A DNA stretch of 64,000 nucleotides, from the NCBI GenBank assembly GCA_037178625.1, contig CM074135.1, positions 374,001-438,000 of the forward strand, given 5' to 3'. This DNA comes from Skeletonema tropicum. Lineage: Eukaryota > Bacillariophyta > Thalassiosirophyceae > Thalassiosirales > Thalassiosiraceae. The position numbers and the translations under genes are program-made. The stretch's first letter is position 1. The number at the start of each line of letters is the position of its first letter. Under the pieces are notes generated by a model that saw only the letters and a list, made by a program, of their open reading frames with translations, was not told the DNA's origin and searched no databases. Positions 34,736-46,757 of this stretch are shown piece by piece.

Positions 34736-35726
34736 TAGGCTTTTGATTCTAGTGCGCCAGTGCGGCCGCGCACTAAATTCTTGTCTTCCCCAGCAGACCT
34801 ATTTCCTCCCATTTCGCTCTTCCTTTCTTCTCTTACCCTCCTTTTTCATCATGAATCATGACAAAAAATGACAACGCCATACCCCAGCCGAGGGAAGCTG
34901 TGACGTAGCTTTCAGCTGTTGCTCCAGCTATTGAGTATTTCAATGAACGCTTGTTTGTCGAGGGAGGTGACGGGTTCATCACCACTGAGTTGTTCGAGGG
35001 CGCCAGTATCTTTAATCCTGCTGTTGCGAAGCACCTCAGTCGTAATCAGGCCATGGCAAAGTTGGAAAAGCTTCGTCATCACCCTGCACTAAATCTGGAA
35101 GGCGAGGATAATATTGTTGACGAGCTCAAGCATAGATGGAGTACTTATCGCCAGAAAGTAGCAGTGGCTCATTCCAAGTTTGAATACAACAAAATCACTC
35201 AGCTATTCTCTCTTGGCACTACCAGCAGTATCTCAATCTTGACGCTGAACTTGCCGAGGATTCTAGGAGGAATAAAAGTTGCAGGTACTGTGGCTGTCGC
35301 TCAAATCAATGCAATTGCAATAGCAGCTTGCGTTACTATTAGGAAGCAGCTCAGCTATTGTCCCTCGTGATGCCATCATCAGGGGCAGCAGAACGGGTCT
35401 TCTCACTCCTCAACAACAACTTCAACGAACACCAGGCTCGTACGTTGGGTGATCAGATCTTCCTCTCCCTTTACCTAGCCTACAACAAAAGGGGATTGTG
35501 AATACATAAATAGTTTTGTTAAATGTTACTCTAGGATGCATTGTATGTTGATTCGAGTTGCTGAGTCCTCTTCATTACATTGCCAGTATCATCCCTCCAC
35601 AGCAGCGCACATTTTTTTTGCCTAGTATGTCAGCAACTAGTTCCTACCGTAGGACTCGAGTGCGCGATTATGTGCGGGATGCGCACTAGAAATCAAGATG
35701 GTGCGCACTAGAATCAAAAGCCTATA
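34736..35726. mobile_element. hAT-like DNA transposon, internally deleted
   Basis: The terminal inverted repeat TAGGCTTTTGATTCTAGTGC at 34736 is matched as its reverse complement ending at 35724. The 8-bp target duplication tatgtggg is found at 35727-35734 on the right. On the left it lies at 30966-30973, now on the far side of the LTR element that inserted at this terminus. An 8-bp duplication and the transposase remnant inside both fit hAT. Confidence 0.85.
34951..35501 (+). pseudogene. hAT transposase C-terminal remnant
   Basis: A 139-codon frame (34951-35370) is followed at 35370-35501, in a shifted frame, by PSSGAAERVFSLLNNNFNEH then TLGDQIFLSLYLAYNKRGL and a stop. The second piece is the C-terminal hAT dimerisation domain (PSS-AERVFS, L-N-FN, D-I-S--L-YN pattern). 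The first piece resembles the linker before it. The catalytic core is missing and the frame is broken, so this copy cannot move itself. Confidence 0.8.
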
Positions 35727-35734
35727 TATGTGGG

Positions 35735-37742
35735 CCCCCCAAGTAGGAATTTTGGTGTTTCACTTACAACACAACCATGATAAAAATGACTTCTACTACG
35801 GAGTCACAAACAGCGATATTCGTACCAAACCAATGGTACAACCTTTTTGGTGATGATCATACGAGTGAGTCCAATGAAGGAACCACCCAAATATTTACTT
35901 TTCTCGCAGAGATAAGCCCATTTAGATTTTGCTAGTAATTCTCTCTAACAATTTTGTCCAGAAGTTAGACGATTTTACAGCAAATGTAGATGACAATTTT
36001 GTCGAGTATAACTGAGATATGGAACCCAAATGTGCATTGTCCATCTTCTGAGATATAGAAGAATACGACTTCATCACTTGTTCCGCCATAAAAGCACTTG
36101 TGGCAGATTTGAGATTTTGGCCAAAGCTAGTAGGCTCTGCGGCCGCCATGGTCAAAAAATGTGCTCGAAACACCAAATTTCACTTCTGTCCGGATCTCTA
36201 CAAAGGTACTCGGTACACTCGGAGTATTTGCAACTATTTTTGCAACCGTGTAATCACATACATGGTCACATAGTAGTCACACATGTCAAATCAAGTGAAC
36301 ATATTTGCAAGATGTGATTTTTCTTTATGACAAAGACAAAGACACAAGAGCCTACCATGACATCCGCTTCTTTTGCCCTTGGGTCGTCGTTCAGCCATCG
36401 CCATTGGCCATGAAATGGTATTGCATATTGTGAGCTTCCGTCAGAGCCGTCGATCGTCGTCATTAGCGTTATGCCTTTTTCAAGTGTGCTTGCAGCATTA
36501 TGTAAGTTTCTCGCAGCAAATCAATCCAAACCGGAGGGAAGATCACATCTAGGACAACAGCAGCGGCAGTTTTCAGTAATTGAGTGGACGTGAGATGTTG
36601 TTTGAAATGTTATCGTGGCTATCTCTGAGTGTGCTCAGACGAGTGGTCGTCAATGTTGTCGTCTAAAAGAGAGGGTGATGTGCGTTGCGCTTATCCCTGA
36701 CATCCTATCATATTCATATGGCAAAATGCTTTTCTGTGATAAGTCGTACACACTTTCCGTCAATAATTAGTTGTTATTAAATGTTATTTTTGCCAACTGA
36801 CTCATCGATCAGTACGCTATACCCATGTAGTGAGTGCGCCATCATTGTACCCCGCACATAATAATCCTCTATTACTTATATATACTCGTTTTTTATATCA
36901 CACCAAACGTGATATTTGTGTCGGCACACACAATATGTATATGTCAGCCGCTGATGTATGGTAATGGTATGGACGATACGTCTCTCTACTAGATGATCGA
37001 TATATCGTTCGACATCAGTCATACCATTCGATTCAGCTGCCTTATGGGATCGTCATAAAATGTATTCTGCTATCGCAGGGTCGTAGATGATGGTGTGTTG
37101 ATCTAGCTGGGCTAGAGTGTACACTTTATGGTGAAGTATGGTGTGATCGGCGCCGGCCGGAGCAATGGAAAAGAAGTGTGACCAATGACCGCTCTGCGCT
37201 GTCACACTGCGTTTACTTTGGGTTGCAAAAGTTGCAAAAAGCATGCTCTTTTGCAACGATTTTTGCAACTTCGGTTGCAAAATGAATAAAATACCACAAT
37301 TAAGACCGACATACCACGCACCTGACTTGATTGTGATATATTTTTATTGAATAATCACGCTACGCGAATTCCTCTGTGGCTTTTGCTACTTGGGTTGCAA
37401 ATCCGGGTAATATTCAAGTATCTTTTTTCAAAAAAAAGCACATAAGCTATGATGTACCAGAGACCAGATAAATTTAGCTAAATTTTGAAAAATTGATGTT
37501 GTTATGATGTGGTTGTCGATGGAGGTGATGTTGATGTGTGCTTCAGATTGAGAATTTTTATCTCCTTCTATCACATTTATGTTGCAGGAAATCACTATGC
37601 GTTCAATCAAATCTAAACACATGTTAGAACTTGTGCATAGGTATTGCACAGTATCGCATGTGTATAGTAGTAGGCGCCGGAATTTGGCTATAATGGCATC
37701 ATTTTTCATTTTGTGTGGAGGAGTGGCGATGAGTGTGAGGGG
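35735..37742. other. Intergenic, no gene seen
   Basis: Short frames only. TTGCAAAA/TTTTGCAA words recur at about 37215-37282. From about 37480 the sequence begins to resemble the left side of the SIT tandem unit (compare 44095 onward). Confidence 0.45.
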
Positions 37743-38320
37743 CTTTATGTAGGTTATTTCTGTGCTACCTAGGTAAACTACGTATCAAGGTATGAAATCG
37801 GCCAAAGTGATTTTCATAAGACTCATTAGGTCACTTGTACATACCTAAGTACTTACTTACCAAACCTACCGAAGTAAGTATGTACCATACGCAAGAAAGA
37901 ATTCAAAACTTGAATTGGAGTTTTCAATCTCGAAGACAGCTCTTGCTACTAATAATATTGCCCAGAACTCGTTTCCGCTGGAAGAGTAGACGCTGATGGA
38001 TACTGACACCTGCATCCACTAACTACTTCAGTATGATTATGCACTGCGATGATTGAACCCCCTGAATATGACACAGCCAAACTCAATCCGCTTCGCGTTA
38101 CATACTCCTACACTTTAAAATGTGACAATGAGATAGGTACATGCATTAACAAGCCACGCCAAATTAGATAGTTACAATAGAAATAATAGACAGGTACATA
38201 CTAATAGTACACGTATTTCCGATCACTCAAACATTTACATTTAAATACTTATTGTCTCATGACCCTTATATAAAGCCATGGAACTAAACACTATCTATAT
38301 ACATCACGATTGATCATTGC

Positions 38321-39844
38321 TTATGCAGCTTCATCAATAGCATCCTTGGACTCAATTGGTCCATCAAGGGCATCATGTGATCCAACGGCGTGTCCACGGA
38401 ATCCACCTCCGTACAACTTGCCAGTATCGTCAGCAAAGTCCTTATCGGCGTGGTTGTTGGCAGCACGCTCCTCGGGAGTTCCAACGTATACCTCATCATA
38501 TTCGTATTTAAGAACCTTCTTCATGATACGAGCCAATACCCATGCTCCGGCGCAAAGTCCAGTCCACTCAAGGAAGAGGGCAAAGCACAAGAGAATGTAG
38601 GTAACGGGGTTGTTCAAGAAGGCGATGGGGAAGGCAGATGCCGCCAATTGCCAGGTGATGGAGGCAATGATGGTAGTAACAACAGCGGCGTGGAAGCCAA
38701 GGTTGAGGAAGGCCTGGGCACTGTCTCTGACTCCGAAGATGTTCTCTCCTTGTCCGGGCACGATGGTCATGGAGGTGATGGAAGCAACGATGAAGAACGA
38801 GGCAACCACGGTGAGCTGACGTCCGATCATGAATCCAGGAAGGTTCTGTCCATTACCCTTGAAGAGGAGCTCACAGGTCTTGCGGCCGAAGAGAGAAGTT
38901 CCACGCTCATTGGCAGGAAGCTTGGCAACAGCGAAGAAGGCAATCTGCATACCCTCCAACATACCAACGATGGAGCAGAGGAAGAAGAAGAGGAAGACGG
39001 AGACACCGTTGGGAACACCGGGGTACTTGTTAACCATCTGTGTCTTTCCTTGGAAGAGAGCGGCGACGATGACAGCCAAGGAGAATCCAAGGATGGCAAG
39101 AGACATGATCACACGTCCCCAGAAGAAGGCAAATGTCAATCCAGTCTTGGGCTCTTCGTTGGTTTGGATGGGCTTTCCAGAAAGAACGGAGAGGATGTTC
39201 TGGATCAAGTAGGAAGAGTGCATGATACCGGAGAACTCAATGGTCATGGCAACGTAGAGGGTGAAGAGAGCGAAGTAGTTGTTGATGAAGTCGATCATAC
39301 AGTGGGAAGCATTGACCTGGGTGGTGAGCTGTCCAAGCTGACATGTGAAGATGATCATACCGAGTCCAACATCGAGGAAGATTGTTTTCAACCATCCGGG
39401 CATACCGAGCACATCAGCATCTCCACTGGTAGGGGCACCGCACAAGTTGATCACGAAAACTACCAAAAGAACCATGAATTGACGGCCCATGAGGTAACGA
39501 TCCAAGTTGTCTCCCAAGAAGGCGGTGGCGGCGTTCAAGTATGTGACAGGGTGGGTGTCCTTGTAAAGCTCGGGGTCGACGGGAGGAAGACCAACGAGGG
39601 AGGCCTGTTGTCCCTCAATCATAGAGAGCCATACGACGGCGGCAATGCACACGAAGAGGGCGGCCCATGGAGAAGCATCGGCGGCGAGCTTGGTGTTTCC
39701 GGTGAACATCAATGCGATGACGAGAACGATGGAGAAGATAAGGAGGATGACGGAGTATGTGTAGCGAAAGATGGTGAAGGGAGTAAGCTCCACATCATGC
39801 GAGTCGGCGTGGCTCGTTTCTTTGGTAATCTCGGCGTCGGTCAT
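38321..39844 (-). CDS. SIT: Silicon transporter, copy 2
   Basis: 507 residues, same fold and motifs as copy 1 (EGQQ, GRQ, CMID, EGMQ, GRQ). Relative to copy 1 it has Gln at 365; relative to copies 3 and 4 it keeps Ile at 246. A CTATATAG box at 39876-39883 lies 32 bases upstream of the start, as in copies 1 and 3. About 290 bp upstream, the promoter homology is cut by the TIR element at 40134. The differences from copy 1 at the DNA level are mostly silent, which suggests selection on the protein. Confidence 0.92.
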   Translation of the reverse strand: MTDAEITKETSHADSHDVELTPFTIFRYTYSVILLIFSIVLVIALMFTGNTKLAADASPWAALFVCIAAVVWLSMIEGQQASLVGLPPVDPELYKDTHPVTYLNAATAFLGDNLDRYLMGRQFMVLLVVFVINLCGAPTSGDADVLGMPGWLKTIFLDVGLGMIIFTCQLGQLTTQVNASHCMIDFINNYFALFTLYVAMTIEFSGIMHSSYLIQNILSVLSGKPIQTNEEPKTGLTFAFFWGRVIMSLAILGFSLAVIVAALFQGKTQMVNKYPGVPNGVSVFLFFFLCSIVGMLEGMQIAFFAVAKLPANERGTSLFGRKTCELLFKGNGQNLPGFMIGRQLTVVASFFIVASITSMTIVPGQGENIFGVRDSAQAFLNLGFHAAVVTTIIASITWQLAASAFPIAFLNNPVTYILLCFALFLEWTGLCAGAWVLARIMKKVLKYEYDEVYVGTPEERAANNHADKDFADDTGKLYGGGFRGHAVGSHDALDGPIESKDAIDEAA

Positions 39845-40133
39845 GGTTGAAATATTATTGTTTTGTTTGCTCTCTCTATATAGGAAGATACCAACTGCAG
39901 CGTCCAAAACGTTTTATGAGATGTGTTCGAAAGGATGTCATTTTTCCCAACTCATGTGGTTGAAGAAGCGCCGAATCGCCCAATCGCCTAACGCTCGCAA
40001 GGAGCTTCCCTCATATCTTGGGAAGCGATATTTGAGCGATATGTACCAATTCCTCATGATTTTGAGTGCCGCTTCTTATCTTGTAACGCAATGCTGACGC
40101 AATGCCACCAATCACAATCTTTTTAACATTCTA

Positions 40134-41787
40134 CCAGTTTAAGTGGAATTTTGGCGCACCCCCTAATTTTACAATAAAAATGGAGTTTTGGCGCAGTTTA
40201 GAGTTCTTACTATATCTTCTTTGTATGGCTTCTACTCGCAAAAGTAACACAATACTACAGAAAGAGAATTTAATGAGGATTCTATAGATATATTATTCTT
40301 TGGGGTAATTCCATCATCTTCCCTACCAAACTATCGCCTGAACGTACATCAACCCTCAAAAAAGTAAAAAAATCATGACGCCGACGAATGTAAAATGGAC
40401 TTCACCACCGTAGTAATCAACTGGAACCAATCATTAGACCTCCCGACACCCTTCCAACATGTCTACAAATAGTGCCTACGAAGATTTGCGGATCGGAAAG
40501 GTCTTAACATTGATTTATGTGAACATAACTACCACTGTTCCAGATGCGTTGAAATGTGTAAATTTGAACCGCTCGACGTCCATCACCGCTGGAGTGGATG
40601 TTGATGACACTGCAGACAATCTATGACTTGCCTCCACCGTAGACTTCCACCCATGCATCAACTATGGTCAGGGATGCGCCTTTTGCTTCCATCTTAATCG
40701 TGGCCATGCTCTTAATAGGCGATCTTGCGTGGGATTTTCGATCTCAAATCCACCACATGCTGCCTCATACATCACATCACCACAGGTAAATTAATGGTGG
40801 CATCGACTCCTTCTTCAAAATACGATGATATAACATACCAATGGCATTATTCGAAGTGCTTGTGACCGATGATTGGACGACACACTTAACAGCCGAGCTG
40901 CATATCATGTTCTGCGTGCTGCTTTTTCGATCTCAAATTCTACACCACATCATGCTTCTCCTATCCAACCAATACATTAATATATGAAAGGTGAAATCCT
41001 CCTACACCATCCTATGATATAGCAAGACAATATCACTATAATATCTGTTCAATGAATGATACTATCGACCAGGTATTACAGAGACTGTACGTGCATCGGA
41101 GTGCCTGCGCCTGTGGGATGTCGATTGTCGATTCTATGACATAATTTGCTCACTCACGACGCAACAATAAACCACAAACACCAACATCGTGTCGCTTCGA
41201 TCGCACCAATTCATTTTCTGATGGGTTATTGCTTGTGCGGCTTCGACGTACATTGGTGTAGAAGGACTGTCTTCATTTATATTATGAGGAGGGATGAGAA
41301 TTCGGTGATTTTGACATCCGTCGATGTGGGTTACATTGAATAATTGGGTCAATCAACACACATCCCAAGCAAACATCACAGCCCCGTTGGATATTATAAG
41401 TATATAGACAAGTATTGGGTCGCTTCTTAGGATGTATATGGTCAAAATAATCCATCATTATCAACTTTACTTGTTTCTACATGTGCACTCAAAATTTTAC
41501 AAAAAAATGACCTAGCGTCGGCCGTCATAAAATAGTGGATATTAGCCGAATCTGACCAAACCAAGCAGCGGGATAATCGCCAAGTGAGTGAAGTGAAGGA
41601 TGGTGGTGGGGTTAGCATCAAAACATTGATAGTGATGGTGTAGTAGCATGCTGTAGTGTAGTAGGTGGAATGAAATCGCCATGGTTCGCGTTGAATTTTG
41701 GCGCAGTGTGACATTTAATTCCTACGTAGATGCCTACGTGTACCTAGTACGGCGCCATTTTACACGCCAAAATTCCACTTAAACTTG
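40134..41787. mobile_element. 1.65-kb TIR element flanked by TA (Tc1/mariner-like, no transposase)
   Basis: The 24-bp ends begin CCAGTTTAAGTGGAATTTTG on the left and, reversed, CAAGTTTAAGTGGAATTTTG on the right, one mismatch in 24. Both ends abut TA (40132-40133 and 41788-41789), the duplication typical of Tc1/mariner elements. Subterminal 'ttttggcgca' copies lie near 40190 and 41697. No frame inside exceeds 90 codons, so it is non-autonomous. It sits in the SIT2 upstream region. Confidence 0.82.
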
Positions 41788-41968
41788 TATCTTTTATGTA
41801 GTAGGATTACTTTTTACTATTCAAGTATCTTTTCAAATTAGTGCTCATAAAGGGGATACAACCAATCTCAATCCAGGGAACCTTGGCTTGTCAGTACGTT
41901 TATGTGCGTGGCTGCTTTTTGCGTTGAAAGCTTGCGACGAGTTTTAATTTGTTTTTCTCAAAATTGAG

Positions 41969-42510
41969 CATAAAGGCCGTGCGCCGCGCCAAAATCTTCG
42001 TTTTTTGGAACCGGAGCCTTTTTTCAATTTTTTTGCTAGTGAAATGCTCTAGCTTTGGGCCACAATGGCCAAAATTATATTTTGGGGAGTTGCCGAATAT
42101 ACTTTTCCAGTAGCACCATCCTTTTGTCGACCATAATGGGGGTTCTATACATGTGTTGACTGTAAAATAATTCCAATGCTCCGCTGAGAAATGCATGTGA
42201 GAGTCCAGTAGCTTTTTGCTGCACAAATTTGGCAGGCCATCAGCCATCAAAGCTAGTACCAAGCTAGAGAGCACCTTCAAATGCATATATATATCGACGA
42301 AAATATATGGCTTCACCACCTGCCCCTCAGTCCTCAGTATATATACTCTCATAATAGTCACCTAAAGGATAGTATAGGGGGACAAGCATGTAAACCACTT
42401 CCCTGAAACTTAATTTTGGCCAACATGGCCCCAAGCTAGAGAGCATTTCACTAACAAAAAAATGCGGGAAATGCTCCGGTTCCAAAAAATCGACGCGCAC
42501 GGCCTTTATG
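41969..42510. mobile_element. 542-bp MITE with ~100-bp imperfect inverted ends
   Basis: The ends CATAAAGGCCGTGCGC (41969) and its complement (ending 42510) open inverted arms of roughly 100 bp, sharing GGAACCGGAGC-like, AAATGCTCTAGCTTGGGG-like and GGCCAAAATTA-like words. The minus-strand 153-codon and 68-codon frames here are by-products of the arms. A target duplication is not clear. Confidence 0.75.
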
Positions 42511-44099
42511 AGGTACCATGCCGATGACATCATGATGTTGTGTATTGCATTGATGCAGTGTTGGCTGGACGGATCTTGTTAAAAATCGCGAAAGCATCCG
42601 TTGGATTGCCCGCCGTCGTGTGGCAAAGCCTATGATAAGTAAATCGGATTACGGTTACGGAGCAACTACTCTTGTTCAGGTTGCCTACAAGGCATATGAT
42701 CTTGGTTTTCCTTTCACGTTTGGTGACTTAATATCAGAAGGTTTTGGCGGTACTATTGCAGAATCTCAGAAGGTGAAAATGGATCAGATGGCGGATTGGC
42801 ATATTAGCCCTTTCCTTACACACATCAGGAGAAAACGTATTAGTATTACAATTACAAGATTGTCAAGAAGCATAGTCAAGAAAAATACAGTGTCAAGTGC
42901 TTGACCAAAAATAGGGAAAAAAAATGCACCACCAATATTATGTGCAAGCCACGCTGTGCCAGAGCACGGAGCTCCTATCTGTTCTGCACACAAAAAGAAG
43001 TAGATGTGAAGACATATTAAAGTGTAATTGATCCCCTAGTGATCGCCTTACTAAGTTACCTACTAGTCGAAACCCGAGGAGGTCAAGGCCGACCAGGGGG
43101 GTTTAGTCTGGGTTTAGTTCGCGGCAGGTCCCCGTACTCTCCCGGTAACCTCAATAAAGTGAAGGCCATAACCTGTTAGTATCCCAGATCTCCATGATGC
43201 AATACAGAGATGAAGGATAGGAAATAGAAATAGGAAATAGTGAGCTACTATGGAGTTATGGTGCACTGCATACGTCGTCGATGGGTAAATCAATTGAGTA
43301 TTTACCTCTTCAGGAGTGGCACCGCCGCAGCAAATCGATCATGGAATGAATAAAGAATGATATCATTTGCTACGCTACCGCCGATAATGAATAGGATCTT
43401 GATTGCTCAGTTCTATTTTGTAAGCTTTATGAGGTTTGTCACCTAATGACAAGTCTGATCACGTAGAGCCTCGCGTAACATTTCATAAATGATTCAGGTT
43501 GGTCTGCAGTTATATCAATGCAACGGCAATGAATGATTATTGAATAACATAACATCTGGACTTGATTCCAGTTCGCGAGCGGAGAGTCATCTCTATAGCT
43601 ATAGCTCCTCTATGATGATCAAAACATCGTTTGACCGCTATTCATATTACTCTTGTTGGGATGTTATTATTATTATGACAGACACCCACAATGTATTGTC
43701 ACATAGATCTGCCTCTATCCGAGAATGCCTCCTCCAACAATAATCGTCATTGACTGTTGTACGAACGCCAACGAAGAGGCTACACTCAAGACTTCTGAAG
43801 ATTAGTAATTGTGTTGTCGGTTGCACAAGCACAGGAATGGTGAAATGTTACCGGCTCATGAAGTGTCCAACTTGATCTGTGCGGTATCAGGAGTGTTGGG
43901 GCGTTGATTCTTCAGTACTATATGAGACTATATGGCGACGGAGATGAATATTTTTACTGGCTATCTTACTCGTATTTCTGCCGCCAAAACCTGCCGATCA
44001 AGGAAGAGATCACAAAATTATGTCTCAATATAGTAATAGGATGTCGTATGCCGAGTTGAGAGCACAATATATGTATGAAGACTCGCCATACTCAATTGA
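42511..44099. other. Spacer in unit A, no gene supported
   Basis: A 94-codon plus-strand frame (42620-42904) has no recognisable domain and is kept only because the whole block is duplicated. The rest has short frames. Confidence 0.4.
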
Positions 44100-44649
44100 T
44101 GTTGTTATGTGGTTGTCGATGGAGGTGATGTTGATGTGAGCTTCAGAATTTTTATCTCCTTCGATAACATTTTATGTTCCAGGAAATCATCACTATGCGT
44201 TCAATCAAATCTAAACACATATTAGAACTTGTGCATAGGTATTGCACAGTATCGCGTGTGTATAGATAGATAGTAGTAGGCGCCGGAATTTGGCCATGTA
44301 TGTTGGCATCATTTTGTGTGGAGCGAGGAGTGCGCGATGAGGATTAAATCGGCCCAAGTGATTTTCATAAGACTCATTACGTCTTTGTACAATACATATC
44401 GTACAATACCTACTTACCAAACCTACCTACCTACCATAAGACCGCAAGATAGAATTCAAAACTTAAATTGGAGTTTTCAATCTCGAAGACAGCTCTTGCT
44501 CCTATGCGTTCAATCAAATCTAAACACATGTTAGAACTTGTGCATAGGTATTGCACAGTATCACATGTGTGTAGTAGTAGGCGCCGGAATTTGGCTATGT
44601 TGGCATCATTTTTCATTTTGTGTGGAGGAGTGGCGATGAGTGTGTGGGG
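44100..44649. repeat. Internal duplication between SIT2 and SIT3
   Basis: A segment starting 'atgcgttcaatcaaatctaa' and ending near 'ggcgccggaatttggc' occurs twice, at about 44196-44296 and 44504-44597, separated by a diverged spacer. A single copy lies at about 37597-37686 left of SIT2. The duplication is present again in unit B (51108-51510). Confidence 0.8.
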
Positions 44650-45233
44650 CTTTATGTAGGTTATTTCTGTGCTACCTAGGTAAACTACGTATCAAAGTAT
44701 ATGAAATCGGCCGAAGTGATTTTCATAAGACTCATTAGGTCACTTGTACATACCTAAGTACTTACATACTTACCAAACCTACCGAAGTAAGTATGTACCA
44801 TACGCAAGAAAGAATTCAAACCTTGAATTGGAGTTTTCAATCTCGAAGACAGCTCTTGCTACTAATAATATTGCCCAGAACTCGTTTCCGCTGGAAGAGT
44901 AGACGCTGATGGATACTGACACCTGCATCCACTAACTACTTCAGTATGATTATGCACTGCGATGATTGAACCCCCTGAATATGACACAGCCAAACTCAAT
45001 CCGCTTCGCGTTACATACTCCTACACTTTAAAATGTGACAATGAGATAGGTACATGCATTAACAAGCCACGCCAAATTAGATAGTTACAATAGAAATAAT
45101 AGACAGGTACATACTAATAGTACACGTATTTCCAATCACTCAAACATTTACATTTAAATACTTATTGTCTCATGACCCTTATATAAAGCCATGGAACTAA
45201 ACACTATCTATATACATCAAGATTGATCATTGC

Positions 45234-46757
45234 TTATGCAGCTTCATCAATAGCATCCTTGGACTCAATTGGTCCATCAAGAGCATCATGTGATCCAACG
45301 GCGTGTCCACGGAATCCACCTCCGTACAACTTGCCAGTATCGTCAGCAAAGTCCTTATCGGCGTGGTTGTTGGCAGCACGCTCCTCGGGAGTTCCAACGT
45401 ATACCTCGTCATATTCGTATTTAAGAACCTTCTTCATGATACGAGCCAATACCCATGCTCCGGCGCAAAGTCCAGTCCACTCAAGGAAGAGGGCAAAGCA
45501 CAAAAGAATGTAGGTAACGGGGTTGTTCAAGAAGGCGATGGGGAAGGCAGATGCCGCCAATTGCCAGGTGATGGAGGCAATGATGGTAGTAACAACAGCG
45601 GCGTGGAAGCCAAGGTTGAGGAAGGCCTGGGCACTGTCTCTGACTCCGAAGATGTTCTCTCCTTGTCCGGGCACGATGGTCATGGAGGTGATGGAAGCAA
45701 CGATGAAGAACGAGGCAACCACGGTGAGCTGACGTCCGATCATGAATCCAGGAAGGTTCTGTCCATTACCCTTGAAGAGGAGCTCACAGGTCTTGCGGCC
45801 GAAGAGAGAAGTTCCACGCTCATTGGCAGGAAGCTTGGCAACAGCGAAGAAGGCAATCTGCATACCCTCCAACATACCAACGATGGAGCAGAGGAAGAAG
45901 AAGAGGAAGACGGAGACACCGTTGGGAACACCGGGGTACTTGTTAACCATCTGTGTCTTTCCTTGGAAGAGAGCGGCGACGATGACAGCCAAGGAGAATC
46001 CAAGGATGGCAAGAGACATGAGCACACGTCCCCAGAAGAAGGCAAATGTCAATCCAGTCTTGGGCTCTTCGTTGGTTTGGATGGGCTTTCCAGAAAGAAC
46101 GGAGAGGATGTTCTGGATCAAGTAGGAAGAGTGCATGATACCGGAGAACTCAATGGTCATGGCAACGTAGAGGGTGAAGAGAGCGAAGTAGTTGTTGATG
46201 AAGTCGATCATACAGTGGGAAGCATTGACCTGGGTGGTGAGCTGTCCAAGCTGACATGTGAAGATGATCATACCGAGTCCAACATCGAGGAAGATTGTTT
46301 TCAACCATCCGGGCATACCGAGCACATCAGCATCTCCACTGGTAGGGGCACCGCACAAGTTGATCACGAAAACTACCAAAAGAACCATGAACTGACGGCC
46401 CATGAGGTAACGATCCAAGTTGTCTCCCAAGAAGGCGGTGGCGGCGTTCAAGTATGTGACAGGGTGGGTGTCCTTGTAAAGCTCGGGGTCGACGGGAGGA
46501 AGACCAACGAGGGAGGCCTGTTGTCCCTCAATCATAGAGAGCCATACGACGGCGGCAATGCACACGAAGAGGGCGGCCCATGGAGAAGCATCGGCGGCGA
46601 GCTTGGTGTTTCCGGTGAACATTAATGCAATGACGAGAACGATGGAGAAGATGAGGAGGATGACGGAGTACGTGTAGCGAAAGATGGTGAAGGGAGTAAG
46701 CTCCACATCATGCGAGTCGGCGTGGCTCGTTTCTTTGGTAATCTCGGCGTCGGTCAT
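45234..46757 (-). CDS. SIT: Silicon transporter, copy 3
   Basis: 507 residues with all SIT hallmark motifs. It differs from copy 2 by Leu instead of Ile at 246 within the segment GRVxMSLAIL, and I see no difference from copy 4 in the protein. A CTATATAG box lies at 46789-46796 in the copy 1-3 type promoter. Because the flanking 6.9 kb is nearly identical to unit A, this copy arose by a recent tandem duplication. Confidence 0.92.
   Translation of the reverse strand: MTDAEITKETSHADSHDVELTPFTIFRYTYSVILLIFSIVLVIALMFTGNTKLAADASPWAALFVCIAAVVWLSMIEGQQASLVGLPPVDPELYKDTHPVTYLNAATAFLGDNLDRYLMGRQFMVLLVVFVINLCGAPTSGDADVLGMPGWLKTIFLDVGLGMIIFTCQLGQLTTQVNASHCMIDFINNYFALFTLYVAMTIEFSGIMHSSYLIQNILSVLSGKPIQTNEEPKTGLTFAFFWGRVLMSLAILGFSLAVIVAALFQGKTQMVNKYPGVPNGVSVFLFFFLCSIVGMLEGMQIAFFAVAKLPANERGTSLFGRKTCELLFKGNGQNLPGFMIGRQLTVVASFFIVASITSMTIVPGQGENIFGVRDSAQAFLNLGFHAAVVTTIIASITWQLAASAFPIAFLNNPVTYILLCFALFLEWTGLCAGAWVLARIMKKVLKYEYDEVYVGTPEERAANNHADKDFADDTGKLYGGGFRGHAVGSHDALDGPIESKDAIDEAA

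Larger units (their letters stand above)
37743..44649. repeat. SIT tandem unit A (~6.9 kb)
   Basis: This block contains SIT2, its promoter, a TIR element, a MITE and a spacer, and is repeated almost base for base in unit B. The offset is 6907 at the left anchor and 6913 across the SIT gene, because unit B has two small insertions in the 3' flank. It becomes 6912 after a poly-A run near 42915 that is one base longer in unit A. Confidence 0.9.

Noticed and set aside
41900..42361. 153-codon minus-strand frame duplicated in both SIT units
   Set aside because: It spans a MITE and its flank, and is repeated only because the block is duplicated.
42620..42904. 94-codon frame MAKPMISKSDYGYG...
   Set aside because: No recognisable family and a stop shortly upstream; conservation is explained by the recent segmental duplication.
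43021..43160. Possible tRNA or structured RNA in the GC-richer stretch
   Set aside because: No cloverleaf, no A or B box arrangement that I could fold by eye.
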